Positions 17,345-26,335 are shown, numbered from the stretch's first letter. The stretch: 64,000 nt of DNA from Vibrio sp. 10N (GCF_036245475.1 NZ_BTPM01000001.1:1426001-1490000), one strand, 5' to 3'. The notes: generated by a model from the letters alone, not told the origin. Translations and numbers: made by a program.

Positions 17345-18723
17345 TTGATTATGATGTGGTTGTCATTGGTGGCGGCCTTGCAGGGTTTAGCAGCGCTTTA
17401 AGATGTATTGAGCGTGGACTCAAAACCGCCGTGGTTTCTCATGGTCAAAGTGCGATGCATTTTTCATCTGGCTCTATCGATGTGCTGAGTCATTCGCCAA
17501 CAACTGGCGAAGCAATCAGTAATCCTTTTGATGAAATTGCTGAGCTTGCTAAGACTTCGTCTTTACACCCTTACGCAAAGTTAGGTGAGAAACGGGTCTT
17601 CGAATCGCTAAGCTGGTTTCAGAAGTTGATGAGTAAACATGGGCTGCCTTTGAAACATCAAGATTCAATGGATAATCACTATCGAATCAGTAGCCTAGGC
17701 ACACTAAAGTCCACATGGTTATCTCAACCTTACGTATGGCAACTTGATCATAAATTTGCAGCTCTTAATCAGATTGAACGAGTGATCTTAGTATCGATTG
17801 AAGGGTTCCGAGATTTCCAGCCGGAGATTGCCAAAGCCAAGTTGGCGAGTTTACCAATGTCCGCTGATAAAGAGCTGCTCACAGTAAAAATCACGCTTGA
17901 TACATCAGGTATAGCTCAAAGAAATTGCCACGAATTTCGCTCCATTGATGTGTCTCGGTTGCTGCGTCAAGAGGCAGATTTTGCAAGCGTATGTTCCCAG
18001 CTTAGACAAGTTGCCACGCCGAACGACTTGGTGCTGATGCCTTCAATTCTTGGCAATGGAGATGGCTTAGCTCTGATGGAAAAACTGGCCGCTGAAACCC
18101 ATCTGAAATTGCATGAAGTGCCGACCATGCCGCCATCGCTTTTGGGTATTCGAATAGAAGACACACTAAGACGAGCATTTATTGAAGCGGGTGGTGCGCT
18201 TCACGTCGGCGACGAGGTGACGCACGGTGTGTTCAAGCAAAATGGTGAACAGCTTTCGCTTGCGTGTTTGTATACCCGAAAAATGCGAACGGTACCTATC
18301 AATACCAAGCATGTGGTGCTGGCATCTGGAAGCTTCTTTAGCAAAGGCCTGAAAGCAGAGCATCATAAGGTGAGCGAGCCCATTTTTGATTTGGATATTG
18401 AAGACATCGGCGTGCGGGAATCCTGGTATTCAAAGCACTTTTTCTCCCACAAATCCCATCCATTTATGAATTTTGGTGTGTCAACTAATCGGGAATTCAA
18501 GTCCCTTAAAGCGCAGCAGTGTATTGATAATGTCTATTGTGCAGGCTCTATTCTTGCTCATTATGACCCTATCGCTCATGGCTGTGGCGGTGGCGTGGCA
18601 ATAAGCACTGGTTTCCATGTTGCTGAAGCTATCGCTGAAAGCCAAGAGTCAGCTTGTTATTCACAAAAATTGAGCCACTCACAGCAGCTTAATCAATCAC
18701 AAAAGAAAGGAGCGCTAGTATGA
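17341..18723 (+). CDS. glpB: Anaerobic glycerol-3-phosphate dehydrogenase subunit B
   Basis: A 460-residue FMN/FAD-type flavoprotein subunit that relays electrons from GlpA to membrane-bound GlpC. The N-terminal nucleotide-binding motif is VVIGGGLAGFSSALR, and a second family region is AGSILAHYDPIAHGCGGG near the C-terminus. E. coli GlpB is about 420 residues. The extra length here is mostly a polar, serine/glutamine-rich tail (SQKLSHSQQLNQSQKK). It overlaps glpA and glpC by four bases each, which fits an obligate GlpABC complex. Confidence 0.94.
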   Translation: MIDYDVVVIGGGLAGFSSALRCIERGLKTAVVSHGQSAMHFSSGSIDVLSHSPTTGEAISNPFDEIAELAKTSSLHPYAKLGEKRVFESLSWFQKLMSKHGLPLKHQDSMDNHYRISSLGTLKSTWLSQPYVWQLDHKFAALNQIERVILVSIEGFRDFQPEIAKAKLASLPMSADKELLTVKITLDTSGIAQRNCHEFRSIDVSRLLRQEADFASVCSQLRQVATPNDLVLMPSILGNGDGLALMEKLAAETHLKLHEVPTMPPSLLGIRIEDTLRRAFIEAGGALHVGDEVTHGVFKQNGEQLSLACLYTRKMRTVPINTKHVVLASGSFFSKGLKAEHHKVSEPIFDLDIEDIGVRESWYSKHFFSHKSHPFMNFGVSTNREFKSLKAQQCIDNVYCAGSILAHYDPIAHGCGGGVAISTGFHVAEAIAESQESACYSQKLSHSQQLNQSQKKGALV

Positions 18724-19973
18724 CTGCCGTACGCCCAGCTGAACTTATCGCCGTCGCTAGCCTTCATGGTGATGAGCAAACGAAAACCTTTGAGAACTGC
18801 ATTAAGTGCACCGTGTGTACCGTCTATTGTCCGGTCGCAAAAGCCAACCCTGAATACCCTGGCCCCAAACAATGTGGCCCTGATGGAGAGCGTTTGAGGC
18901 TTAAAAGCCCAGAGTTTTTTGATGATGTACTTAAGCTCTGTACTAATTGCAAGCGCTGTGAAACGGCTTGTCCTTCTGGTGTGCGAATCGGTGACATTAT
19001 CGCTGCCGCGCGTGGAAAGCATGGGCGCAAACCATTGAGCCTGACAACGGCACGAGATTTCGTTTTGAGCCATACCGATCTGTTTGGTCGCTTAGCCACG
19101 CCATTTGCCCCTATTGTTAATAAGCTTACCGAGCAAAGCCTCGTGAAAAAGGCCATGCACCATACGATTCAGGTGCACGATCATAAGTCTTTACCTAAAT
19201 ATTCACATGGCACTTTCCGTCGTTGGTATAAAAAACACGTCGCCGATCAAAGCCAATATCGCCGTCAAATCAGCTATTTTCATGGTTGCTACGTTAACTA
19301 TAACGATCACAGTGTTGGGCAAAATTTCATTCGTGTCATGAACGCGATGAACATCGGTGTTCAGCTTTTAGAACGAGAGAAGTGCTGTGGCGTGCCCCTG
19401 ATTGCTAATGGTTTTCACGCCAAAGCAAAGAAAAACGCAGAGCTTAATGTGAGTCAGTTGGAGAAAGCGTTAGAGAGCCGCTCTGAGTCGGTGATCTCAA
19501 CGTCGTCGACCTGTGCGTTTACCTTACAAGAAGAGTATCCCCATGTACTCGATGTCGATAACCAGAAGGTCGCTGATAAAGTTCACCTATTTAGTCGCTT
19601 TATGTTCAGTGAATGGCGTGAGGGCAACTTACCAAAAATGAAGCCACTGGATAAGCGTATTGTTTATCACACGCCTTGCCACTTGGAGCGTAGCGGTGAC
19701 CATATCTTCACTATTGAGCTTCTAAAAATGATCCCAGGTCTGGAAGTCCAAGTGCTAGATAGCGAGTGCTGCGGGTTGGCCGGAACTTATGGTTACAAGC
19801 GAGAAAACTACGATGTATCGATGAAGATAGGTCACGGTTTATTTGAGCAAATTGATCACTCACAGGCCGATCTGGCTGTTTCTGATTGCGAAACGTGTCG
19901 TTGGCAAATCGAAGAGAATACAGGGTTATCTTGTGTGCATCCTTTGAGTCTCATTGTAGAAGCACTTGAATGA
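18720..19973 (+). CDS. glpC: Anaerobic glycerol-3-phosphate dehydrogenase subunit C
   Basis: A 417-residue iron-sulfur subunit that anchors GlpAB at the membrane and passes electrons to menaquinone. Two ferredoxin-type cluster motifs are visible: CIKCTVCTVYCP near residue 28 and CTNCKRCETACP near 80. The C-terminal half has two CCG-type domains, with KCCGVPL and ECCGLAGTYG. The length is close to that of E. coli GlpC. It ends the glpABC operon, and no clear hairpin terminator follows within the first 100 bases. Confidence 0.95.
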   Translation: MTAVRPAELIAVASLHGDEQTKTFENCIKCTVCTVYCPVAKANPEYPGPKQCGPDGERLRLKSPEFFDDVLKLCTNCKRCETACPSGVRIGDIIAAARGKHGRKPLSLTTARDFVLSHTDLFGRLATPFAPIVNKLTEQSLVKKAMHHTIQVHDHKSLPKYSHGTFRRWYKKHVADQSQYRRQISYFHGCYVNYNDHSVGQNFIRVMNAMNIGVQLLEREKCCGVPLIANGFHAKAKKNAELNVSQLEKALESRSESVISTSSTCAFTLQEEYPHVLDVDNQKVADKVHLFSRFMFSEWREGNLPKMKPLDKRIVYHTPCHLERSGDHIFTIELLKMIPGLEVQVLDSECCGLAGTYGYKRENYDVSMKIGHGLFEQIDHSQADLAVSDCETCRWQIEENTGLSCVHPLSLIVEALE

Positions 19974-20346
19974 AGAAAATATGCTTAGTGTAGGGTGTAT
20001 CTATCCGTAAGGTTTGGTGAAACAGGGACGTTAAAGGTTAGTGTTCTAATTATTATTATGTGCTTGATTAAGCAGCTAGCATATTGAAAGCTGTTTGCCA
20101 ATTGTTGTTTTTATTATCAAAAACTTAAAAATATTTGCATCGGTAATATCTATACACATGTCCTTTGTAAGGATTTTCTTTAATTTCAGTCAGTTGCCTA
20201 TTGTTGTGCGAGGGAGATCGTATGTCTAAATCATCAATTTATTGATGTTTTCCAGTTGTTAACAGAATGCTATACCTTGAAATTGACGCGAGCTTTACTT
20301 AGAGTGCTAAACGTTACATTACAAAGGACTTTAAAGGCAACTCGAC
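19974..20346. other. Intergenic region between glpC and the ProV remnant
   Basis: About 370 AT-rich bases without a gene. Small imperfect stems occur near 20060 (TGCTT GATT AAGCA) but none is followed by a T tract. The region probably contains the original promoter of the betaine transporter locus. I could not assign promoter boxes. Confidence 0.3.
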
Positions 20347-20853
20347 ATGGATCCCATTCTGGAAGTTAAGGGACTGTATAAAGTGTTTGGGGGAAACTCG
20401 AAGAGAGCGTTCTCATTCACCGACATAGAAGTTGAAAAGTGGAACGTCACGAAGCAGTGTGTAGGTCTTGCTCGTGAACTTTCATCTAACCCTGCTATTC
20501 CATTCATGGGCGGGGCTTTTTCGGCTCACTACTCTTTTAATCCAATCGAAATGCAAAACGAATCGACTTGTCTGTACCTGATTCACTTGAACAATGACGA
20601 CGTATTGCAAGCTGGTTGTCCTGATGACATTCTTCACAATCCTACCAACGGCTATGTAGAAGCCTTTCTTAAAGGCGTTCATGCTGTGAGCCTTCTGTTC
20701 ATCAATATCATCGCACGCAACATAAACATTGCTATCGCTAGGGTGATTGATTCAAGCTGCAAACAGAGTGTCAGTGAATTTTGTAATAATAACCTACTGT
20801 TCATACACTTATTGACAACCCCATATGGAAATCATTATGAAAAACTTAACTAG
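20347..20853 (+). pseudogene. Decayed ProV-type ATPase (internal deletions)
   Basis: This 168-codon ORF starts with the exact N-terminal pattern of ProV-type betaine transporter ATPases (MDPILEVKGLYKVFGG). It then jumps to the region around the ABC signature (QCVGLARELSSNPAI, from QRVGLARAL) and a damaged Walker B (FMGGAFSAHYSFNPIEMQNE, from LMDEAFSALDPLI..EMQ). It ends with the ProV C-terminal region (LQAGCPDDILHNPTNGYVEAF). Walker A, the Q-loop, the signature Ser-Gly-Gly and the switch His are all missing. Homology fades by about 20750. It cannot hydrolyse ATP. It is of a different ProV subfamily from the intact ATPase at 22869, so it is a relic of an older locus. Confidence 0.8.
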
Positions 20854-21847
20854 GACGTTATTGTTTTCGTCTCTTCTTGCTGCAAGTTCCCTTCAAACCG
20901 CTTCTGCTAACGAATGCGGTGAAGTGACTATCGCAGACATGAACTGGAACTCTGCAACTCTTATTGCGAACGTAGACAAGTTCATACTTCAACACGGCTT
21001 CGATTGTGAAGCAGAACTCGTCCCAGGTGATACTCAACCGACGGGTGCGTCTATGATCTCAAAAGGTCAGCCAGATATTGCACCAGAGTTTTGGAGTAAC
21101 TCAATGCGTGAAGCCTTGGATATGGGTGTCAAAGACGGTCAAATCCAATACGCAGGTACAACCTTAACGGATGGCGGTGAAGAAGGATTTTGGGTACCAG
21201 AATATATGGTCGCTAAAGACCCATCATTGGCAACAATTGAAGGTGTACTCGCCAACGCGAAGATGTTTAAGCACCCAGAAGACCCAAGCAAATCGGCGTT
21301 TTACTCTTGTCCAGCTGGCTGGAACTGCCAAATCTCTGCTGGCAACCTATTCACCGCTCTAGGTATGGAAGAAAAAGGATTTGAGGTAATCGATCCAGGG
21401 TCAGGTGCTGGTCTGTCTGGTTCAATTGCAAAAGCTTATGAGCGCGAAGAAGCATGGTTTGGTTATTACTGGGCACCGACAGCGGTTCTTGGTAAATACA
21501 AAATGGTGAAAGTCGACTTCGGTAGTGGTGTGGACGAGACGATGTTTAAAGAGTGTATCACTCAAGAAACCTGTCTAGAGCCAAAAGCAACTATGTACCC
21601 ACCATCAATCGTAGAAACGGTTGTGACGACTGACTTTGCTAAGCGTTCTCCACAAGCGATGGCGTACTTTGCCAAGCGTGAGTTTACCAACGCGCAAATG
21701 AACGGTCTTTTGGCTTGGATGGAAGACGAGCAAGCCGATGGCGAATACGTGGTTGAACACTTTATGAAAGAGTACAAATCAACGTGGTCTGCATGGTTAA
21801 CGCCTGAGGTTGCAGCAAAAGTACAAAAAGCAGTAGATGAACTTTAA
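20837..21847 (+). CDS. Glycine betaine/choline-type ABC transporter substrate-binding protein
   Basis: A periplasmic binding protein of about 336 residues (OpuAC/ProX family). The Sec signal peptide ends at SAN near residue 24. The mature protein starts with CGEVTIADMNWNSA, typical of quaternary-amine binders, and has several Trp/Tyr residues suited to a cation-binding aromatic box (EFWSNSM, EGFWVPEYM, WFGYYWAPTA). Two Cys pairs (CPAGWNC and ECITQETC) may form disulfides. I prefer ATG at 20837 over 20825 because GGAA lies at better spacing. A terminator-like hairpin separates it from the permease gene. Confidence 0.88.
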   Translation: MKNLTRTLLFSSLLAASSLQTASANECGEVTIADMNWNSATLIANVDKFILQHGFDCEAELVPGDTQPTGASMISKGQPDIAPEFWSNSMREALDMGVKDGQIQYAGTTLTDGGEEGFWVPEYMVAKDPSLATIEGVLANAKMFKHPEDPSKSAFYSCPAGWNCQISAGNLFTALGMEEKGFEVIDPGSGAGLSGSIAKAYEREEAWFGYYWAPTAVLGKYKMVKVDFGSGVDETMFKECITQETCLEPKATMYPPSIVETVVTTDFAKRSPQAMAYFAKREFTNAQMNGLLAWMEDEQADGEYVVEHFMKEYKSTWSAWLTPEVAAKVQKAVDEL

Positions 21848-21863
21848 ACCCAAACACTAGTAA

Positions 21864-21890
21864 AAGGGGCTAGAGATATAGCCCCTTATT
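21864..21890 (+). terminator. Hairpin between binding protein and permease genes
   Basis: A 9-bp perfect stem AAGGGGCTA/TAGCCCCTT with a 6-nt loop, followed by ATTATTT. It lies 17 bases after the binding-protein stop and inside the operon. It probably causes partial termination so that the binding protein is made in excess. Confidence 0.7.
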
Positions 21891-21975
21891 ATTTGATACA
21901 AGCTCGCTATTTTCAAAGGCGAACACAAGGCAGCAGTCATTGCTGTTTCTGGCAGAAGTAATCAAGGAGTAACAG

Positions 21976-22869
21976 ATGTCTAATGCCACGTGGTTGAGTG
22001 AAATACCTCAATTAGACCGCAAACAACTATTAGAAATAAGAAAAACCTTAGACGGTGCCTATCGAGATTTCTCTCGAGAATACGGCGACACCATCGAATC
22101 TCTATTCGACCCATTATTGAGCTTCTTGATTTGGTTTGAGAAGTTACTGCTTTCCAGCCCTTGGTGGCTAATTATCGGAATTCTGGTTGGTCTTGCTTAT
22201 GTGGCGAGCCGATCTTGGAAACTCAGCGCCTCTGTCGGTATCGCTTTCTTTGTAATTGGCTTTTTCGGTATGTGGGACAATACGATGCGAACCATGAGCA
22301 TCATTTTAGTCTCAACCATGCTCGCAATTGCCCTCGGGATACCCACCGGGATCCTCATGGCTCAGTCGAAAAAAGCCAGAGCCATCATTACCCCTATACT
22401 TGACGTAATGCAAACCATGCCGGCGTTTGTGTATTTGATTCCTGTGGTCATGCTCCTTGGTATCGGCAAAATTCCCGGTGTTATCGCGGTTGTGATTTAC
22501 GCCATCCCGCCAGTCATCCGATTGACGGATTTAGGGATACGACTTGTCGACAAAGAAGTGCTAGAGGCGGCCACTGCATACGGTGCGAGCCCTACACAGC
22601 GCCTTTTTGGAGTTCAGGTGCCGCTGGCAATGCCTAACATCATGGCTGGTATCAACCAAACCATTATGATGGCGCTAGCGATGGTCGTGATTGCTTCGAT
22701 GATCGGTGTAAAAGGCTTGGGACAACCGGTTCTAAAATCGATTACTAACCAATATTTCACGCTCGGTCTACTCAATGGCCTTGCTATCGTGGCGCTAGCC
22801 ATTATTTTTGACCGTGTTTCACAAAGTTATGCAAAACGTACTCAAGCTCACTTAGGAGGTAGAGAATAA
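21976..22869 (+). CDS. Glycine betaine/choline-type ABC transporter permease (ProW-like)
   Basis: A 297-residue inner-membrane permease. A cytoplasmic N-terminal stretch is followed by about six to seven hydrophobic segments. The family region MAQSKKARAIITPILDVMQTMPAFVYLIPVVMLLGIGKIPG is present in the middle, and the ATPase-docking loop reads EAATAYGASPTQRLFGVQVPLAMPNI. These match ProW/OpuAB. A ribosome site AAGGAG precedes the ATG. The stop overlaps the ATPase start by one base (TAATG), so the two are coupled. Confidence 0.9.
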   Translation: MSNATWLSEIPQLDRKQLLEIRKTLDGAYRDFSREYGDTIESLFDPLLSFLIWFEKLLLSSPWWLIIGILVGLAYVASRSWKLSASVGIAFFVIGFFGMWDNTMRTMSIILVSTMLAIALGIPTGILMAQSKKARAIITPILDVMQTMPAFVYLIPVVMLLGIGKIPGVIAVVIYAIPPVIRLTDLGIRLVDKEVLEAATAYGASPTQRLFGVQVPLAMPNIMAGINQTIMMALAMVVIASMIGVKGLGQPVLKSITNQYFTLGLLNGLAIVALAIIFDRVSQSYAKRTQAHLGGRE

Positions 22870-24131
22870 TGTCCACTACTCAACCTCAGCCAATGGTTCA
22901 AATTAAGAATCTATATAAGATTTTTGGTCCTAAAGATAAGTCTTATCTCCAAGCTGTAAAGGATGGCGAATCAAAAGATGATCTTCTAGCGCGTACTGGC
23001 CATACCCTCGGTCTCAAGGACATCAACCTAGATGTCTATCCGGGAGAAATTTTTGTGATTATGGGTCTATCTGGCTCAGGAAAATCCACACTTATCCGAC
23101 ACTTCAATCGCCTCATTGACCCAAGTGAAGGGGAGATTATTGTTGATGGCTCCGATGTTATGAAACTCTCTGACAAAGAGTTACGTGATTTTAGGCGTCA
23201 TAAGATGTCTATGGTATTTCAGCGCTTTGGCTTACTTCCACACAAAACCGTGATTGATAACGTTGCGTACGGATTGCAAATCCAAGGAATGAGTAAAACA
23301 GAGCGATTCGAAAAAGCCAGAGATTGGATCAAGACCGTTGGTCTAGAAGGTTATGAAGCGCAGTATCCTAGCCAGTTATCTGGCGGACAACAGCAACGTG
23401 TTGGACTTGCTCGCGCGCTGTGTACTGACGCCGAGATCTTGCTGATGGACGAAGCCTTCTCTGCTCTCGATCCCCTCATTCGTAGTGAAATGCAAGATCA
23501 GTTGATCGAGCTTCAAGAAAAGCTTCATAAAACCATCATTTTCATTACTCATGATTTGGATGAAGCACTTCGGATTGGTGATCGTATCGCCATCTTGAGA
23601 GACGGTGTCGTCGTCCAGCAAGACAAACCCGTTGATATCCTGCTTAATCCAGCAGATGATTACGTAGAAGCGTTTGTTAAAGATGTGAACCGAGCTCGAG
23701 CACTGACGGTTGAGACGGTTATGCAGCCTCCTGTGCTTCGTATCACAGCGGAAACACTGGGCGAAGCGATAAGCCAGATGCGAAAATCTTCCGAGGACTA
23801 TGGATACGTTGTTAACGATGACGGTTACCAAGGTGTCATTACTCAAGAAACGTTAGATCAAGTGAACAAAAACGATTATCACAAAGAGATACCGGAAGAT
23901 TTGTTAGATGACGTACCTGCCGTTCAAAGCGATGCACTGCTTGAAGAGGTGATCCCTGAGACGCTCGATAGTGATCACCCACTTCCTGTTGTCGATGATA
24001 ACGGTGACCTTCAAGGCCATCTATCTAAGTCGACACTTGCAGAAGTACTAAGTGATAGCGCAACGAGTGAACCTTCAGAAAGCAATGACTCAACGGTCGA
24101 TGAACGTTTATCTGATAAAGGCGCAGCGTAG
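22869..24131 (+). CDS. Glycine betaine/choline-type ABC transporter ATP-binding protein with CBS region
   Basis: A 420-residue ATPase of the ProV/OpuAA family. Walker A GLSGSGKST is at residues 66-74, the Q-loop at MVFQRFGLLPH, the signature LSGGQQQR at about 170-177, Walker B ILLMDEAFSALD, and switch His in FITHDLDEAL. After residue 280 comes a CBS-type pair that in OpuA senses ionic strength. Its second half is acidic (EDLLDDVPAVQSD) and the tail is rich in Ser/Asp/Glu. It completes a three-gene importer for compatible solutes. Osmotic control is likely from the family, not shown by the sequence. Confidence 0.9.
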   Translation: MSTTQPQPMVQIKNLYKIFGPKDKSYLQAVKDGESKDDLLARTGHTLGLKDINLDVYPGEIFVIMGLSGSGKSTLIRHFNRLIDPSEGEIIVDGSDVMKLSDKELRDFRRHKMSMVFQRFGLLPHKTVIDNVAYGLQIQGMSKTERFEKARDWIKTVGLEGYEAQYPSQLSGGQQQRVGLARALCTDAEILLMDEAFSALDPLIRSEMQDQLIELQEKLHKTIIFITHDLDEALRIGDRIAILRDGVVVQQDKPVDILLNPADDYVEAFVKDVNRARALTVETVMQPPVLRITAETLGEAISQMRKSSEDYGYVVNDDGYQGVITQETLDQVNKNDYHKEIPEDLLDDVPAVQSDALLEEVIPETLDSDHPLPVVDDNGDLQGHLSKSTLAEVLSDSATSEPSESNDSTVDERLSDKGAA

Positions 24132-24186
24132 AGCAAGAGGCTTGATAAACTCCAACTTGTAGGTTGGTGAGTTCACCATAAAAAGC

Positions 24187-24216
24187 AAAGCGCAAACCGA
24201 TGGTTTGCGCTTTTTT
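24187..24216 (+). terminator. Terminator of the betaine-type transporter operon
   Basis: A 12-bp perfect stem AAAGCGCAAACC/GGTTTGCGCTTT with a 3-nt loop and a following T run, about 55 bases after the ATPase stop. Confidence 0.88.
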
Positions 24217-24425
24217 GTTGAGTGTAGCTTTTTTATTGAATGTGACTTGGGCAAAAACAGCAGTGTGTAAAAAAAGCATTTTTGTAAAATTGACAGTGTA
24301 AAAATTTTGTTGTGAAATTGTTTGTAAAAAAGCGCTATTCTAAAAATCAAGCGGTAACCAAACGGTCATAAAGAAGTAACAGAGCTTGGTTAATGCAGTA
24401 CTCAAAGTAGCTGAAGGAATAGACT

Positions 24426-24986
24426 ATGAAAATGCAAACATTCGATAATACACAACAACAAAATCCACAAAACTTTATCGCACAAGCCGTGTTTGCCGTT
24501 GAAATGGTCGACGCAGGCGAGCCTACGCAAAAGCAGAAAATGGCCAAGCAGCTTCTTGATACGCTGTTCCCGCTTGAAAACGGTTCACACGAGGATGTAG
24601 TGAGCTACGAAATCAACTATCGCCATGTACAAGCCTTCTTCAAAAATGGCCAGCATAGCGGTCTACGCCACAACAAACACTTTGTTGCTTACACTGGCGA
24701 CGAGTGCAACCCGGACAATATCTTGTTCCGCGACGAAAGCGGTACGCATGTAGAAATGACCATCGCTCGCCGCAAAGGCACAGGTTGCCTTGAGCTAGTA
24801 GAGATTGATGACATTCAAATCGAAACATGCACGACGTTTGGTGCAGACAAAGAGATGGGACTACGTCACTGGGTTAGCCTGGTAAAAGGGGACGAGAAAC
24901 GTCATCCATCGGCGAGCAATGAAGATAAAGAGTATGTGGCTAAGGGTGGGGACGACTACTGTTTGACCTTTAGTTATGCTTGCTAG
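24426..24986 (+). CDS. Stand-alone malate synthase G-like domain protein
   Basis: A 186-residue soluble protein. Residues 40-120 (LDTLFPLENGSHEDVVSY, FFKNGQHSGLRHNKHFVAYTG, ILFRDESGTHVEMTI) follow the alpha/beta domain inserted near the N-terminal side of malate synthase G. A later piece, RHWVSLVKGDE...NEDKEYVAKGG, follows the MSG stretch RNWLGLMKGD...NEDR. The TIM barrel with its catalytic Arg, Glu and Asp residues is absent, and so is most of the linking segment, so it cannot be a malate synthase. Its own promoter region and terminator argue for a real gene. A regulatory or ligand-binding role is only a guess. Confidence 0.65.
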   Translation: MKMQTFDNTQQQNPQNFIAQAVFAVEMVDAGEPTQKQKMAKQLLDTLFPLENGSHEDVVSYEINYRHVQAFFKNGQHSGLRHNKHFVAYTGDECNPDNILFRDESGTHVEMTIARRKGTGCLELVEIDDIQIETCTTFGADKEMGLRHWVSLVKGDEKRHPSASNEDKEYVAKGGDDYCLTFSYAC

Positions 24987-25009
24987 ACTGAATAGAGATT
25001 CTTTTCTGA

Positions 25010-25036
25010 GCCCACCACTCCGGTGGGCTTTTTATT
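25010..25036 (+). terminator. Terminator of the malate synthase G-like gene, abutting the IS
   Basis: A 7-bp stem GCCCACC/GGTGGGC with an ACTCC loop and the tail TTTTTATT. The tail is exactly the left copy of the 8-base target duplication of the insertion sequence that begins at 25037. Confidence 0.88.
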
Positions 25037-25039
25037 GGT

Positions 25040-26233
25040 TCATCGCGGCTTTCCGGGGAAGGCCGCTTTAATCTTTAGAAAGAAGTAGTCCGTGTCTCGG
25101 TAACCATAACCCATTCGCTTGATGAGTTTTATCTTGTTATTGATACCTTCCAAGGTGCAAGTATTCAGATGGTATGAAGCTGATGCCACTATTCCGTGAA
25201 GGTAAGGTTTGAGCTTTCTAGCAAAATTAATAAGAGGTTGTATGCCACTTTCATTCACCTGCTGCCACCATACTTCCCATAAACCTTTAGCGTGCTCCTC
25301 TGAGTCACAATACCAAAGTTCCTTGAGTTGAGCTCCAAGCAGATGAGTGATCATGAGGTCTCGGTTGATTGAGAGTATTTCATCAAGATAACTCTGTTGT
25401 TTTACGTTCAAGTTCTCTCGGTTTTTCAGAAGCACCCAACGGGAACGTTTTATCCAACGACGTGCTTTCTTGTCCGTTTTTAATTGATTTGCTTGGTCTA
25501 CACGAACCCTATCCATGACCTCTCGACCGAACTTGGCTACAACATGAAACATGTCATAGACAATACGAGCATTTGGGCAATGCGCCTGCACTTCAAGGTC
25601 AAAAGCTGTGTTCATATCCATTGCCACAACTTCAATGTTGACGGCATTGTCGCCGAGCTCTTCAAAGAATGGGCGAATGTCCTTTCGGCTTCGGCCTATG
25701 CCAATCCAAAGCACTTGGTGTGTTTGAGCATCAGCAATGACCGTCGCATATCTGTGCCCCTTGAAGATGGCGAACTCGTCCATAACAAGTTGACGCAAAT
25801 CACTCCAAGGCACCGTTGGCACAACTCGCTTAAGACGTTGTTTATCAATTTCTTTAATCGTATGCCAATGCACTCCGGTCAGCTCGGAGATATGCTTGAT
25901 AGGCAATAGGGGCAGTAACTTTTCAATATAGCCCTTCAAGCGATTTGTGATTCGAGCATATGGTGCAACCCATGGTATAGCTTCCGTTTTTACGCCACAG
26001 TCAGGACAGTTTATCCGTCGAGTTTGTACCAAAAGCTCAACAGGAATATCGAACATCATTGTTTCTTTTAGCACTCGCCATTGGTAGTCATGAATAGAGT
26101 CGGATGAGCGACCGCATTGGCAGTGAGCGGTAGAGTCAGGCTTCAAGGTGATTGTAATTAAGGAGTCAGTTTTGTGGGACTTTATGACTTCAAAGCCTTC
26201 CCAGAAGGAAGATAGGAAAGTATTATTCGACAT
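25040..26233 (-). CDS. ISL3-family transposase
   Basis: A 397-residue DDE transposase. The N-terminal zinc-binding region has CQCG at about residues 38-41 and CPDCG at 76-80. A helix-turn-helix-like segment (HISELTGVHWHTIKEID) follows. The catalytic core has Asp in VMDEF (about 152), Asp in AMDMN (about 206) and the distal Glu in TLEGINNKIK, all in the expected spacing for ISL3. The stop codon lies within the left terminal repeat. No frameshift or internal stop is seen, so it is probably active. Confidence 0.95.
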   Translation of the reverse strand: MSNNTFLSSFWEGFEVIKSHKTDSLITITLKPDSTAHCQCGRSSDSIHDYQWRVLKETMMFDIPVELLVQTRRINCPDCGVKTEAIPWVAPYARITNRLKGYIEKLLPLLPIKHISELTGVHWHTIKEIDKQRLKRVVPTVPWSDLRQLVMDEFAIFKGHRYATVIADAQTHQVLWIGIGRSRKDIRPFFEELGDNAVNIEVVAMDMNTAFDLEVQAHCPNARIVYDMFHVVAKFGREVMDRVRVDQANQLKTDKKARRWIKRSRWVLLKNRENLNVKQQSYLDEILSINRDLMITHLLGAQLKELWYCDSEEHAKGLWEVWWQQVNESGIQPLINFARKLKPYLHGIVASASYHLNTCTLEGINNKIKLIKRMGYGYRDTDYFFLKIKAAFPGKPR

Positions 26234-26234
26234 G

Positions 26235-26295
26235 AAAACGGTAGTTTTTGGCAGGTTGTGTTTGGCGATGTAACCATACCATTAACTACCGTTTT
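26235..26295. repeat. Inverted repeat ahead of the transposase gene
   Basis: AAAACGGTAGTT at 26235-26246 is repeated inverted at 26284-26295, exact over 12 bases with a 37-base gap. It lies inside the IS, directly before the transposase ATG. It may be a transposase binding site or an RNA structure that limits transposase expression. Confidence 0.7.
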
Positions 26296-26335
26296 TGTTT
26301 TCAGCTCCCGCTAATCCGCGATGAACCTTTTTATT

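Larger units (their letters stand above)
25037..26327. mobile_element. ISL3-family insertion sequence, complete
   Basis: A 1,291-bp element. The terminal inverted repeats begin GGTTCATCGCGG at both ends (25037-25048 and the complement at 26316-26327), exact over 12 bases and imperfect beyond that. It is flanked by an identical 8-base direct repeat, TTTTTATT (25029-25036 and 26328-26335), the duplication length usual for ISL3 elements. The single gene inside is an intact transposase on the minus strand. The intact ends, gene and duplication suggest a recent insertion. An internal 12-bp inverted repeat at 26235-26295 lies ahead of the transposase start. Confidence 0.95.

Noticed and set aside
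18693..19073. 126-codon frame opposite glpC
   Set aside because: Antisense shadow of the glpC iron-sulfur region; no ribosome site or family match.
26235..26295. Inverted repeat considered as the right end of the insertion sequence
   Set aside because: A 12-base exact match of the true ends (GGTTCATCGCGG) and an exact 8-base target duplication place the end at 26327, outside this repeat.
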